A program made the translations under genes and the position numbers. Of a DNA stretch of 64,000 nt, positions 53,129-63,099 are shown in pieces. Source of the DNA: Arion vulgaris. Its lineage: Eukaryota > Mollusca > Gastropoda > Stylommatophora > Arionidae. Location of the stretch: assembly GCA_020796225.1 (NCBI GenBank), contig CM036775.1, positions 9,098,671 through 9,162,670 of the forward strand, in the 5' to 3' direction. How positions within the stretch are numbered: position 1 is the stretch's first letter; the number at the start of each line of letters is the position of its first letter. Below the pieces are notes generated by a model. The model made no database searches, was not told where the DNA came from, and saw only the letters and a program-made list of their open reading frames with translations.

Positions 53129-53499
53129 CATAGATTCCCAAACTTTTTCTGGCAACCGCCCACTTTACAAGACATAAATTTTGTATATCCTCCTCCTCCC
53201 CACCTTTATAAAGGTTTTCAGTGTTCAATTTCCGATGTAAATAGCAACTAATGATACATTACTGCTTACGCCGTTAAATTATTGACAAAGTAGTCGTCAA
53301 TATGTGTTTCATCTTGAATACAGTTATTCAATCGCAAAATTACGAAAATAATTTATTTTTAAATATATATTATTAATTTCTTTTAGAAGGAGCCACCGAC
53401 CACTAGATCGCCTTCCAAATACTTCTGAACCCACTATTGCCCCCCTAGAAGACTGCATTGCCCACTGGGAGACGATAGCACCCACTTTGGGAACCTATG
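53129..53499. mobile_element. hAT-like MITE O, copy 2
   Basis: 371 bp. CATAGATTCCCAAA and TTTGGGAACCTATG ends. 8-bp TSD gtctagcc (53121-53128) / gcctagcc (53500-53507). Inverted relative to 36664. Confidence 0.8.
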
Positions 53500-53640
53500 G
53501 CCTAGCCATACAGACCTGTGTTATTAAGAAACAACTCAAATACTTCTGAACCCACTATCGCCCCCCTAGAAGACTTCACTGCCCACTTGGAGACGATAGC
53601 ACCCACTTTGGAAACTTATGATCTAGCCATACAGACGTGT
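53418..53640 (+). repeat. ~115-bp direct duplication of a MITE O end
   Basis: 'caaatacttctgaacccact' through 'cagac.tgtgttattaagaa' occurs at 53418-53528 and again at 53537-53650. Confidence 0.85.
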
Positions 53641-53849
53641 GTTATTAAGAACACATCCTGCTTTAAATAAACACGGATGTAACACAACACGGCGACTCAT
53701 CTGGTCCTGGAACGCAATTTACCGCTCTCATCGCTACACTTAACGGCAAGAGTGGACAACCAACTCCAGAATTCACCTGAGGAAAGACAATAAATAAACC
53801 AGCTAGTTCTTTAAAAAAAGCTAAACACAAGATGGCTTAGTTAAAGTAA
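53641..53849. other. No feature recognised
   Basis: Unclassified. Confidence 0.4.
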
Positions 53850-54460
53850 CGTAAACATATAGGTGTGAAGCATGGACATTTAACAAGGTATTGGACAAAG
53901 CACATGTTACAGAAGAATCCGTCGTATATCATGGACAGGCCAGTCTTCCCAGCGTGTTCGTAGTGCGTTAGACTACGGGTGACAAGCTCCCAGTGAGTGC
54001 GGGTTCAATTCCGCGGGCTGGGAGAAAAGCCACAGGTTCACCAGATTCACGGTGTTCGTGGCACCGAACCGAAGGGTTACGATGTCCACGGCACCGAGCC
54101 GAAGAGCTGAAAGCTTAAGTGCTTATGGATCGGTTAAAAAAAAATAAAAATATCATAGACAGAAAATAAAACAAATAGATATATCCAGAAAGAACTCAAA
54201 ATCAAAGAAAACTGTCCGATGCTACAAATACGAATGAGAAAATTTAAGTATTTTGGACATATAAAAAAAACACGAAGTTTTGGAAAAGACCATCATGGAA
54301 GGGGTCATCCCAGCAAAGAGGAGAAGAGGAAGACAATGGAGACGATGGATTCAGGATGTAACTGATGGTTTGCGCATGACAGCTGCAGGGGCAGGACATC
54401 TGGTCTATGAGATCGAGAAATTCTGAAGGACTGTTAAGGTGGCAAGGTTCTGCTCTAGAT
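53850..54460 (+). mobile_element. LINE alpha relic, split by C
   Basis: 53860-53938 matches CEAWTFNK..; after C, 54150-54460 reads KYFGHIKKTRSF-like, RRRGRQWRRWIQDVTDGLRM and TAAGAGHLVYE. Frameshifted. Confidence 0.75.
53939..54149 (+). mobile_element. SINE C in LINE alpha
   Basis: 211 bp. Flanks atatcatggacag (53926-53938) and atatcatagacag (54150-54162) differ by one base. Confidence 0.9.
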
Positions 54461-54639
54461 GATGATGAAGATGATGGTGATTATACATCTCGATATGAAA
54501 TGTTTACAAAATGTGAGTCTGCAACTCTCAGCTGATCTCTACAGTGATGGTTAACGTTTTTGTATATTGTACCGCACCTGACTATGCATTCGTGGGGGCC
54601 ATGTGACGATCGCAATAACAATAATAATGAATAAGTAAT

Positions 54640-55015
54640 ATTACGAGATATAGAAAACAAGTTGAATGCATTTGAAAATAGATTTCTGCGAAAAATAATG
54701 AATATAAAATGGAACGAATTCAGAAGAAGAGATGAAATCAGAGAAATGTCTGATCAACCACTAGTGACAACTGTTATAAAAAGAGAAGATGTTGAGCATA
54801 CTCTGAGAAATAATGATCAAGAATACCAGCGCAGACAATGAAGTGGGATGCAAAGGGTTTAAGAAAGACAGGACGTTCTTGGGAAATTCTGAAACAAACT
54901 TTGTTGAGAGAGGCAAGAAATCTCGGACTCAAATCCATGTAAGAGATTGATCGAGCTGCCCATGACAAAGCGGTATGGAGAAATTGCTTGCAGGCCATAT
55001 GTAACGTATAAATGT
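54640..55015 (+). mobile_element. LINE mu C-terminal remnant
   Basis: Reads LNAFENRFLRKIMNIKWNEF, RRRDEIREMSDQPLVTTVIK, then a frameshifted GHTLR block. Plus-strand partner of 9250-9720. Confidence 0.75.
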
Positions 55016-55026
55016 ACGAGAATATT

Positions 55027-55550
55027 CGCCTGTGTGTTGCCGGAGTCCGCATGGGGAGCAAAGAATAGTAACACTGCGACCTACATGGCATGTCGTAAGA
55101 GGCGACTGAGGTAAGGGTCTAGGAACCTCCCTAGTCTTCTTCTTCTTGCGTTCGTTCTTTACGACCAATTTTAATCACTCTTTGTGATATGTTTGATCTT
55201 TGCCAAGAACGTGTATACGTTACACATTAGTTTGGTAGGCCCTAAACGCATAGACTTCTACACGTTTAGGACATGTGCATCCGATTTCAGCCAAACCTCC
55301 TTAGTCGCCTCTTACGACATGCGTGGCAGGTAACAGTGGTTCTATTCTTTACACTCAAATTTGGGCCCCGGTAACCACCGGGGCGACCTCCCTAGTTAAA
55401 AAAAGCGTCGCAGAAATCGGATGTGCTGGTTTACTTATAGGCGCATAGCTTGCACAACGTACAATCGCTCTTAGATTCGGATCACGTACAAATCACAAAG
55501 AGTGGTTAACAAGTGGGCGATATAGAGCGTTCACAGAAGAAGAGGAATAG
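55027..55550 (+). mobile_element. Family B element, split by A
   Basis: Head 'cgcctgtgtgttgccggagt' to GAA tail. 7-bp flanks gaatatt at 55020-55026 and 55551-55557. A at 55136-55385. Confidence 0.85.
55136..55385 (-). mobile_element. Family A element inserted in B
   Basis: 250 bp. TSD acctccctagt at 55125-55135 and 55386-55396, the same B position as the A at 11818. Confidence 0.9.
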
Positions 55551-55557
55551 GAATATT

Positions 55558-55814
55558 AATGATAAAAATAAAGATGAAAACTGAATAAACGTTGACTAAA
55601 CATAAAATATTGTACTTAAGACAGGAACTGAAAAATACCGTTGTTTTGAAATACTATTTTTTAAAATTGAGAATATGAATAGCTTTGAAGCCGGTGGATT
55701 AAATTAGAGCAACATGGTTATCAAACACAGCTTTTCCTCTTCTCTGCTACTCACCTGTTTCCACGCCCATGAGGATGTTGTTTAGCATAGCTGTGGCGTC
55801 GACTTCAATTATCT
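55558..55814. other. No feature recognised
   Basis: Unclassified AT-rich DNA. Confidence 0.4.
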
Positions 55815-55822
55815 GTACAGAG

Positions 55823-56416
55823 CAGGGTTTCCCAAAATGGGGTCGCTGACCCAGGTGGTCCTGAGGTACTCACTGGGAGTCCTCAAGCGCTTGAAGAAAT
55901 ATTATGATCTTTGACATTTCAAACAGAAAAATAAATTTAAAAACAGGTTTTTTCCAATCCAGAAGCACTTGAGCTTTTCAGCTCTTCGGCTCGGTGCCAT
56001 GGACATCGTAATCTTTCGGTTCGGTGCCACGAACACCGTAAATCTGGGGAATCTGTGTCTTTTTCTGCCATCCCGCGGAATTGAACCCGCACACACAAAG
56101 AGGATAGTCACCCGTAGTCCAACGCGCTACGAACACGCTGGGCAGAAGGGCAAAAACATGTATAAAAACAGAGGTAGACTAGTTCCGCTGCGAAATCAAA
56201 GGACACGGACCAGACCGGAGTCTAACTGTCTGACAGGACAAAATGAAAGATCATTTAAAGTTTCCGCAGTTTGAGAAATTGGAGCCAGCTTGACTGTTAG
56301 TGTGGTGTAATAATAACTCCATTGCTAGAAGATTTTCATATATAGAAACTTTTGAGATCCGCGAGCAAAATGTATTTAAAAGGAGTCCACTGTAATGCAA
56401 AGTTTGGGAACCGCTG
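55823..56416. mobile_element. hAT-like MITE N, copy 2, split by C
   Basis: Ends CAGGGTTTCCCAAA and TTTGGGAACCGCTG. 8-bp TSD gtacagag (55815-55822) / gtaaagag (56417-56424). ~380 bp without the C insertion. Homolog of 17564. Confidence 0.8.
55948..56151 (-). mobile_element. SINE C inserted in MITE N
   Basis: 204 bp. Flanks aaaaacagg (55939-55947) and aaaaacatg (56152-56160). Confidence 0.85.
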
Positions 56417-56424
56417 GTAAAGAG

Positions 56425-56694
56425 CATTAGCCAAGGCTGCTTTAAAAAAACAACAATCTTGACCTTGTTTCCCGTTCCGTTTCTGCCGTTATTCAAAACC
56501 AGAGAACATCTTTCTTGACTTTTAACGTTTTTTTAAACAATTTTACTAAAACTGTCAGTTATTCAATTAACTAGTTTCACTACAGAATGCCATCCTGGCA
56601 GACAGACTATGCGTATTAAATATTACAGTAACTATTCCTGGCAACTTGTCAAGAATCGTTGCCAAAATATTTAACACACTCTTTTCTTTCTTTT
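56425..56694. other. No feature recognised
   Basis: Unclassified. Confidence 0.4.
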
Positions 56695-57160
56695 AATCTC
56701 AAATCCTGTTTGGTTCACAGCGGCAGGATATGGCGAGATTTCTAGAACAAGCGTTTGTGTGTGTGTGTTTCATAAATAGTGTTTTTCCCTGTCTTTGTTT
56801 TTTTTCAGTGTTTCATCTTTTGCGTTGACCACCTTTTGCTTTCTATCCACTGTATCGGAGTAACATTGTTCGTTGAGGAGCACTGTCTGTTGGTAATCTG
56901 CTTATGTTGCCGAACTATTTAATTTGTTGTTTCTTGATGAAGTTCAGTACTGTCGTTGTACCCACTTTATTCCTGATGTCTTCATTTCTCAACCAGTCTC
57001 TCCTTGATACTCCCAGCATTCTGTGTAGACACTTCATCTCTGTTGTGACTAGTTTTCTTCTATCCTTTGATGTCAGCGTCCAGGTTTGGCACTGATAGCA
57101 TAATGTGGGAGAAAGATTGTGTTGAACATTGCTCTTTTTGTGTTCATGGTGACATGTTTG
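56695..57160 (-). mobile_element. LINE beta ORF2 C-terminal remnant
   Basis: The minus strand reads LSPTLCYQCQTWTLTSKDRR, EMKCLHRMLGVSRRDWLRNE and GTTTVLNFIKKQQIK, then a degraded C-terminus. Single-copy version of the block amplified at 39700. Confidence 0.8.
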
Positions 57161-57564
57161 TATTTTAAAAGTGGTGCCATCAGTTATCAATTATATGAGA
57201 ACTATCATCATAGCTCTCCGGACATGTCCATAGGTGCTCCGATCTCCGCCTCAGCAAATCCAGCGGCCCAACACACAATTTTGGTGCCATTTTTCCTATG
57301 ATTTATTTTGCATTATTGCATCTATGTTGGATGTCGTTATTCTTCAGTTTGCTGAGAAAAGTCTTTCTTCTTCTCTGATGTCCCTCTTGAGCATAGACAT
57401 TAACACATTTCCTCCAACTAAAATTGTCGTGAGCAATCCAGCTTAGTTCTTTCTAGATCTTTCCCACCTCTTTTTCTGTCTACAGGTCTTTTCCATATCT
57501 CTTTAGGTCTTCCCCTACCCCTCTTGCATCTCGGATTTCATATCATAACCACGTGTTGATGAAG
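57161..57564. other. Unclassified, possibly a degraded minus-strand LINE
   Basis: The minus strand has GKT..DMEKTCRQKKRWERSRKN-like stretches reminiscent of LINE C-termini, but too weak to assign. Confidence 0.3.
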
Positions 57565-58160
57565 ATGCTGAGAGCGTAAATGATGAAGTAGATGAGAATG
57601 TAGATCGCCCGAGTGGTTACCGGGGCCCAAATCTGGGGTGAAAAGAATAGAGCCACTGTTACCTGCCACGCATGTCGTAAGAGGCGACTAAGGAGGTTTG
57701 GTTGAAATCGGATGCATGTGTCCTAAATGTGTAGAAGTCTATGCGTTTAGGTGCCTACAAAACCAACGTGCAACGTATACACGTTCTTGGCAAAGATCAA
57801 ACATATCACAAAGAGTGATTAAAATTAGTTGTAAAGAATGAACGCAAAGAAGAAGAAGAATGTAGATGAAGAAGATGATGATGAAAAAGAGAAATGATGA
57901 AGTAGATGAAGAAAATAAATGATGAAGTAGATGAAGAAGAAAATAAATGATGAAAGATGATGATACCGGAGAGAAGAAATGATGAAGAATAAAAGGATGT
58001 AGAGGAAAGAGATGATGACTAAGGAAAAAAATGACGAAGTAGATAAGAATGTAGATGAAGAAGATGATGATGTAGTAGGTTTAGATGATGAAGACGTTGA
58101 AGACAACAAAAATAAATAAACAGAAAAAGATGAATGGAGAGGAAGAAAATGAAGATTAAG
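57565..58160 (+). repeat. GAT/GAA-rich tract hosting A
   Basis: Irregular 'gatgaagtagatgaagaag' units on both sides of an A element. The minus-strand serine-rich frame is an artefact. Confidence 0.85.
57606..57857 (+). mobile_element. Family A element, full length
   Basis: 252 bp. 10-bp TSD gaatgtagat at 57596-57605 and 57858-57867. Confidence 0.9.
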
Positions 58161-58244
58161 AAGAAGAGATAGAAGATTAAAAAAAAGGTGATCTGTTTTA
58201 TTGCGATATCATTACCTCGTTTTCATATGGTAATATGGCGCACA

Positions 58245-58290
58245 TCACGTGAGTGTTGGCGGGGCGCATGCGCGTATCAACTTCCTGTCC
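58245..58290 (+). promoter_or_regulatory. Candidate CpG-type promoter motif cluster
   Basis: Within ~45 bp: the palindromic E-box TCACGTGA (58245-58252), the NRF1-like palindrome GCGCATGCGC (58264-58273) and an ETS-type ACTTCCTG (58280-58287). Such clusters are typical of animal housekeeping promoters. Local GC is higher than the surroundings. Function is inference. Confidence 0.35.
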
Positions 58291-58315
58291 CTTACAAGTG
58301 TTGAAGGAGACAGAA

Positions 58316-58417
58316 ATGGAGACATTTTCCAAAGATAAAATGAATATCCAGACTTTTATGCCTTTGAATGAACTTCTTGCTAGCGGAATTCAGGAAGCTA
58401 TAAATATTTATCTCTGA
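58316..58417 (+). CDS. Short ORF downstream of the motif cluster
   Basis: 33 codons (METFSKDKMNIQTFMPLNEL.. LLASGIQEAINIYL), starting ~30 bp after the ETS-like site. No GT donor before the stop, so splicing to a longer protein is not obvious. Unrecognised; may be an upstream ORF or chance. Confidence 0.2.
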   Translation: METFSKDKMNIQTFMPLNELLASGIQEAINIYL

Positions 58418-58734
58418 TAAATCGGTTTAGAATAACCCAAATATTGACCTGTCATAAATATTTATCACCAATAAATTGATATGTCATCGGAGGTCAATTA
58501 GTTTATGCATGAAATAAGAAATGTGGATCGGCGATCAGACATCAATTGTGGCCACGATTTGTTTTTAAGAGAACTGCTGGAGAATTTAAGATAGAAACAG
58601 ACACAGACACAGAAACAGACACATACACAGACGAGTTTTTTTTACACCATCGTCCGCTATGAATTCAAATGTAATCATGGCGCCTATTAATTATACTGAT
58701 TTTTGTTTGAAGGCTTGCTTTTCTTATTTCTTCT

Positions 58735-59335
58735 TCTGCGTTCTCACTAGATTGAGGTTTCGGATTCTCTAATAAAAGCAGCTCGTCTGCCTTCAATTAT
58801 CAGCCACTCCATACAGTTTGTCTTCTGCGTTCTCACTAGATTGAGATTTCGGATTCTCTAATAAAGGCAGCCGTCGGCCTCAGATTATCAGCCACGCCAT
58901 ACAGTTTGTCTTGGACGCTGGTGTAAGTGGCCACCTCTTTCTTCTCAAGTCTGCATACTGGGGGCAGTTTTGTAGGATATAATTCCTATGATTTCTGCTT
59001 CCCCATTTGTGCCGACCTCTTCCTGCAGTAAGTTTTGGCCACCCTCATGATGGTAGGTCTGATATTCTTACTGCGTGGCTAAATCTCAGAGGCAGATTGG
59101 CGACCGTAGAATCCGTTATCCCATTCCTCATTGTTGAGGGATCGATGCACCATGTTGTGCACCTTACGGCCTGGTGCATCCGTTTTCTGCAAGCATGTTT
59201 CGGGTTAGCATTCCCTAGCGGACACGTGCATCAGATTTCAGCTAAACCTCCCTAGACGCCTCTTACGACATGCGTGGCAGGTAACAGTGGTTCTATTTTT
59301 ACACCCCAAATTTGGGCCCGGTAACCACTCGGGCG
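58735..59335 (-). mobile_element. Head + LINE eta chimera, copy 2
   Basis: Same organisation as 28395-29181: GAA tail, two 88-bp units, eta C-terminus, then the identical fusion point (gggttagcattccctagcgg | acacgtgcatc) to the A/B-type head ending 59335. TSD not readable. Confidence 0.8.
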
Positions 59336-59344
59336 AATGTGGCC

Positions 59345-59395
59345 AATAAATAAAGTACCATGCCTGCCACTGTAGACGATCATGTCTCTACACAT
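59345..59395 (-). mobile_element. LINE gamma 3' terminus
   Basis: The minus strand reads MCRDMIVYSGRHGT-stop, the gamma C-terminal end (compare 2557-2600). Confidence 0.6.
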
Positions 59396-59396
59396 T

Positions 59397-59805
59397 ATCT
59401 CCTCTCTCTCTCTCTCTCTCTCCCTCTCTCTCTCCCCCTCTCTCTCTCCCTCCTCTCTTTCTCCTCTCTCTCCTCTCTCTCTCTCTCCTCTCTCCTCTCC
59501 CTCCCCTTCCCTCCCTCCCTCTCTCTCCTCTCCCCTCTCTCCTCCCTCTCTCTCCTCTCTTTCTCCTCTCTCTCTCTCTCCCTCTCTCTCTCCTTCTCTC
59601 TCTCCCTCTCTCTCTCTTCTCCCTTCTCCTCCCTCTCCTCTTCCCTCTTCTCCTCTCTCCTCTCTCTCTTCCCTCCCTCTCTCTCTTCTCCTCTCTCCCT
59701 TCTCTCTCTCCCTCTCTCTTTCTCTCTCCTCTTCTCTCCTCTCTCTCCTCTCTCTCTCTCCTCTCTTTTCTCTCTCCCTCTCTTCTCCTCTCCCCTCTCT
59801 GGTGC
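59397..59805 (+). repeat. CT-rich polypyrimidine tract
   Basis: ~410 bp of CT/CCT units. Frames of up to 203 codons here are artefacts. Confidence 0.95.
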
Positions 59806-60049
59806 AGTTAATCAAATCTGACCACGACCTATTGTCGAATCCCAATCTCAGACCATTCAACATATTCCACGTCCAACATTACACGTGGTCATACAAATTA
59901 ACATCATGAACTCAATGGTTTGATCAAAGCCAACAACATCAAAGTCTGGCTCACTAGATCAGAGATGACATCACAAAGAAATCAAGGTCACTATCACGCG
60001 ATTAACAGAAGATTGAGTGACAGCTGCGCGTTCTAGCATTGTGTCCAAG
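59806..60049. other. No feature recognised
   Basis: Unclassified, no repeat family identified. Confidence 0.4.
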
Positions 60050-60238
60050 TCATTCAGAATATGCAGTGACACGTGATGGGGAGAACGCTAATCGAAAAAG
60101 TGAACCATCATAGACCTGTTCGGATGACTGCGCCACAATAGCAAGATTAATTGAATTGGTTTCACTGTCGATGTTGACAAGTGTAATCATTGCTTGGTCT
60201 GCGTCGAGACAATGCCGTCCATTTCCTGGCAGAACCAC
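60050..60238 (-). CDS. Candidate terminal exon, unrecognised protein
   Basis: Minus strand: an acceptor-like CAG (60241-60239) precedes 62 codons and a stop: VVLPGNGRHCLDADQAMITL, VNIDSETNSINLAIVAQSSE, QVYDGSLFRLAFSPSRVTAY, SE. Balanced composition, not repeat-derived. No family recognised, no upstream exon seen; could be chance. Confidence 0.25.
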   Translation of the reverse strand: MVLPGNGRHCLDADQAMITLVNIDSETNSINLAIVAQSSEQVYDGSLFRLAFSPSRVTAYSE

Positions 60239-60299
60239 CTGGCGCGAAAAGATCACAATCGATATCAATTACCCATACTTGTCCGTTACAACACTCTCG

Positions 60300-60660
60300 C
60301 TCGGGGTCTATGTGGTTAAGTGGTTAAGCGCTTGCCTTGCGGTCTGAATGTCCTAGTTTCGAATCCGGAACGCGCAGTTCTGTTCACAACTACATTTTTT
60401 TTTTCAGAGACCCCTAAGATTGTTGTCTGAGCTACGGAGTTCGTGCTTTGGGCACGACTTAACCATTCTTCTTCTTTTTTTGCGTTCGTTCTTTGCAACC
60501 AATTTTAATCACTCTTTGTGATATGTTTGATTTTTGCCAAGAAAGTGTATACGTTGCACATTGTTTGGTAGGCCCCTAAACGCATAGACTTCTACATGTT
60601 TAGGACACGTGCATCCGATTTCAGCCAAACTTAACAATTCAGCCACAGAGACGCTCTCGA
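60300..60660 (+). mobile_element. tRNA-derived SINE M, split by truncated A
   Basis: tRNA-like head 'tggttaagtggttaagcgc' (box A) and 'agtttcgaatcc' (box B), then a T run and 'gctacggagttcgtgcttt', which resembles the G 3' region. Single copy. Confidence 0.55.
60468..60628 (-). mobile_element. Family A element, 5'-truncated
   Basis: 161 bp of the A 3' part. Flanks acttaaccatt (60457-60467) and acttaacaatt (60629-60639). 5' truncation with TSD is a mark of LINE-driven retrotransposition. Confidence 0.85.
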
Positions 60661-60914
60661 AAGAATAGTGAACTTGGTTTTGACAGAACGAACGCAATCA
60701 CACACACAACCCCCAATTGATTGTTCAAGTCACCATCATCAAATAGCTTGTCCTGAGCAGAATTTTGCCACCCCAACAGTCCTCTGCAATTTCTCTCTCT
60801 CTCTCTCTAGGCCAGATGTCCTGTCTCTGAAGTCGTCATGTTCAAACCATCAGTTACATCCTGAATTCATCTTCTCCGTGGTCTTCCTGTAGTAGTCTGC
60901 CAGGACCGGGTACA
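60661..60914. other. Unclassified, with a possible LINE alpha end
   Basis: A short CT run at 60790-60809. 60830-60890 (minus) resembles a LINE alpha C-terminus, weakly. Confidence 0.35.
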
Positions 60915-61200
60915 ACCGTTCCCCAACCCCAGGTAGTAGCCAACAGACTAGACAGGTAGTTTAGATAGAGATAGGCTTGTAAAAGGGAGATAAGTAGAGA
61001 CTTGGTGTTTGCACACCAAAACTGCTCACTATGAGCAGATAGCAACACTAGAACGAGACATTGACGTAGTGAAACTAGTTGACGTAGATTTGTTAGTACT
61101 GCTTAGCGACGTAGTGACAACATAGGAGACGAACATAAACACTGAAACCAGACAGACGTGTTTTGTCTGTGTCCAAGTAATATCAATAAAAATATACGAA
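60915..61200 (+). repeat. Family P copy 2
   Basis: Shares 'gtagagacttggtgtttgca', 'acgagacattgacgta' and 'aatatcaataaaaatat' with 32935-33185. Confidence 0.5.
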
Positions 61201-61223
61201 TGTCACAACATGATGGTTGTTTT

Positions 61224-61500
61224 CAGTGGCGGCTCGTCATTAGGGTCCAGTGGGGCTGGGACCCACCAACAATAATGTGTAACCTGCATTTATTAATTTA
61301 TAAATTATTTGTTCATAATTATTACGTTTAACGTGATACTGATTAGCTTTGAAAATTATATAGCTCCTTCCTATTTAGTGCACTTCACGCTTTCTAGTGC
61401 ACTATTTTTAAGGGACTAAAATATAATCTATCCCAAAATCATGATTTTTCGAAAATATTTGTTTGGCCCCACCAATTTAAATGATGACGAGCCGCCACTG
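61224..61500. mobile_element. hAT-like MITE I, long form
   Basis: 277 bp. TIRs CAGTGGCGGCTCGTCA and TGACGAGCCGCCACTG. Perfect 8-bp TSD gttgtttt at 61216-61223 and 61501-61508. Contains ~110 bp of extra interior sequence. Confidence 0.9.
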
Positions 61501-61609
61501 GTTGTTTTACTATATTGTAACCGTCCTGAAGATGTATTGTCCTGAACTAAACCACATATTACATCAGACCACCACCACCAAGAACATCATCCCTACAACA
61601 TTCCTCTTC

Positions 61610-61690
61610 TTCTCTTTGCCGGTATGCCTCCTTCCATGATGGTCTTCTCATACACCTCATGTCTTTTTATATGTCAAATCGTTCCAGTAA
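61610..61690 (-). mobile_element. LINE alpha fragment
   Basis: The minus strand reads as a decayed HIKRHEVYEKTIMEGGIP-type segment. Confidence 0.5.
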
Positions 61691-61810
61691 AACTTGCAAA
61701 TTCTACGCCTAAGTTTCCTCTTCGAAAGCTCCATATCGACCAGTTGTTAAACCACTCTTTGTGACTTGATTGTGATCTGAGCCTAAGAGCGATTGTATAT
61801 TACGCCAGTT

Positions 61811-62087
61811 TAAAGTAAAGTAAAGGAACCCTTTCATACCTCGTGGTATATAGGTCAATACAGTGTTAGGCCTGTATTTTCATTGACCATCGGCACACAA
61901 TGGGTGATGTGGTCAGCATCACGCCAGTCGCCTTTACTTTCCCAGAGCATGTATGGCACCCAGTTGAGGCTGGGTCGACCTGAGAGCCGTCGCGGTGGGG
62001 AAAAATTCCACGCGCATTGCGGGAGCTGAACTCAGACCACCAGCCTTGCGAAGCGAGTTCACTAACAACTACGCTACAGCGGTTCTC
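61811..62087 (-). mobile_element. SINE D in B
   Basis: 277 bp. A perfect 12-bp TSD attacgccagtt lies at 61799-61810 and 62088-62099. Confidence 0.9.
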
Positions 62088-62257
62088 ATTACGCCAGTTA
62101 CGCGCCTACAAATAGGCCAGCATAGTGGCGGTTCGTGACCATTTTTGTTGGTGGAGCCAGACAGAAATTTTCGGAAGAATCATGGTTTCAGTTAGGTTAT
62201 ATTTTAGTGTATAAAATAATAAATACACGTTACACCTTTTTTTTGCCCTTAATGACC

Positions 62258-62920
62258 TTAATTGTTAAGGCACCCAAAAATTTCACAGGCAGCTAAGCAA
62301 CAGATGATCAACAGCATTTTTATACCTACTTTGTGTTACCAGAGCCAAACATGGACATTGAGCAAAGCGCAGTCACAAAAATAACTACATGTGAAATGCG
62401 TTGCCTGCGAAAAATTACCAATAACACAAGAAAAGACAGAATCACCAACATCAGCATAAGAAAGAAAGTTGGCACAAAACCGTGCTTGAATTACATAGAT
62501 AAACAAAGAATGAAGTGGTTTGGCCACTTAATAAGAATGCATCCAAACTCCACAGTATACAGAGTCTTCTACAACAGAACATCGGGAAAGAAGGCAAGAG
62601 GAAGACCACGGAAAAGATGGTTAGATGGCGTAGCAGAATCCTGTGAAAGAGCAAAGATAACAATCACACAAGCCACCAGAACAGCGCAAAACAAAAACAG
62701 AAAACCACGACACTGGGCAACAACCCGGTAGCAGTGTGACGACACTGGGCAACAACCCGGTAGCAGTGTGACAACACTGGGCAACAACCCGGTAGCAGTG
62801 TGACGACACTGGGCAACAACCCGGTAGCAGTGTGACGACACTGGGCAACAACCCGGTAGCAGTGTGACGACACTGGGCAACAACCCGTTAGCAGTGTGAC
62901 GACAAAAGAAGAAGAAGAAG
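62258..62920 (+). mobile_element. LINE delta, 5'-truncated, in MITE I
   Basis: Open frame 62333-62731 reads ITTCEMRCLRKITNNTRKDR, QRMKWFGHLIRMHPNSTVYR, KKARGRPRKRWLDGVAESCE and ends NRKPRHWATTR-stop. Then an array and a (GAA)n tail. Short flanks aatgac at 62252-62257 and 62921-62926. The frame is unusually intact, suggesting a recent insertion. Confidence 0.85.
62707..62905 (+). repeat. 32-bp array at the LINE delta 3' end (~6 units)
   Basis: Unit 'gacgacactgggcaacaacc' + 'cggtagcagtgt'. The first unit is the last codons of the LINE (PRHWATTR-stop). Confidence 0.95.
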
Positions 62921-63099
62921 AATGACGAGCCGCTGCTGGGCCAGTACATCCAATTTCTGCTACGTTTTTTACTTACTGGACAGACTCCTAGACCCTACCT
63001 CAGTCGCCTCTTACGACATGTCTTGTAGGTCGCAGAATTACTATTCTTTACTCCCCCTTTTGAGCCCCCGACAACACACAGGCGGAATGCCAAATAAGA

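Larger units (their letters stand above)
62123..62938. mobile_element. MITE I in B, itself split by a LINE
   Basis: Left part 62123-62257, right end 62921-62938 (GACGAGCCGCTGCTG). 8-bp flanks ggccagca (62115-62122) / ggccagta (62939-62946). Confidence 0.8.
61703..63088 (-). mobile_element. Family B element hosting D and MITE I
   Basis: Minus-strand B pieces at 61716-61799, 62100-62122 and 62939-63084. An 11-bp match acttgcaaatt flanks the locus (61692-61702 and 63089-63099), with short filler at both ends. Confidence 0.8.

Noticed and set aside
59252..59909. Overlapping ORFs on both strands (up to 203 codons)
   Set aside because: CT-rich simple repeat artefact.
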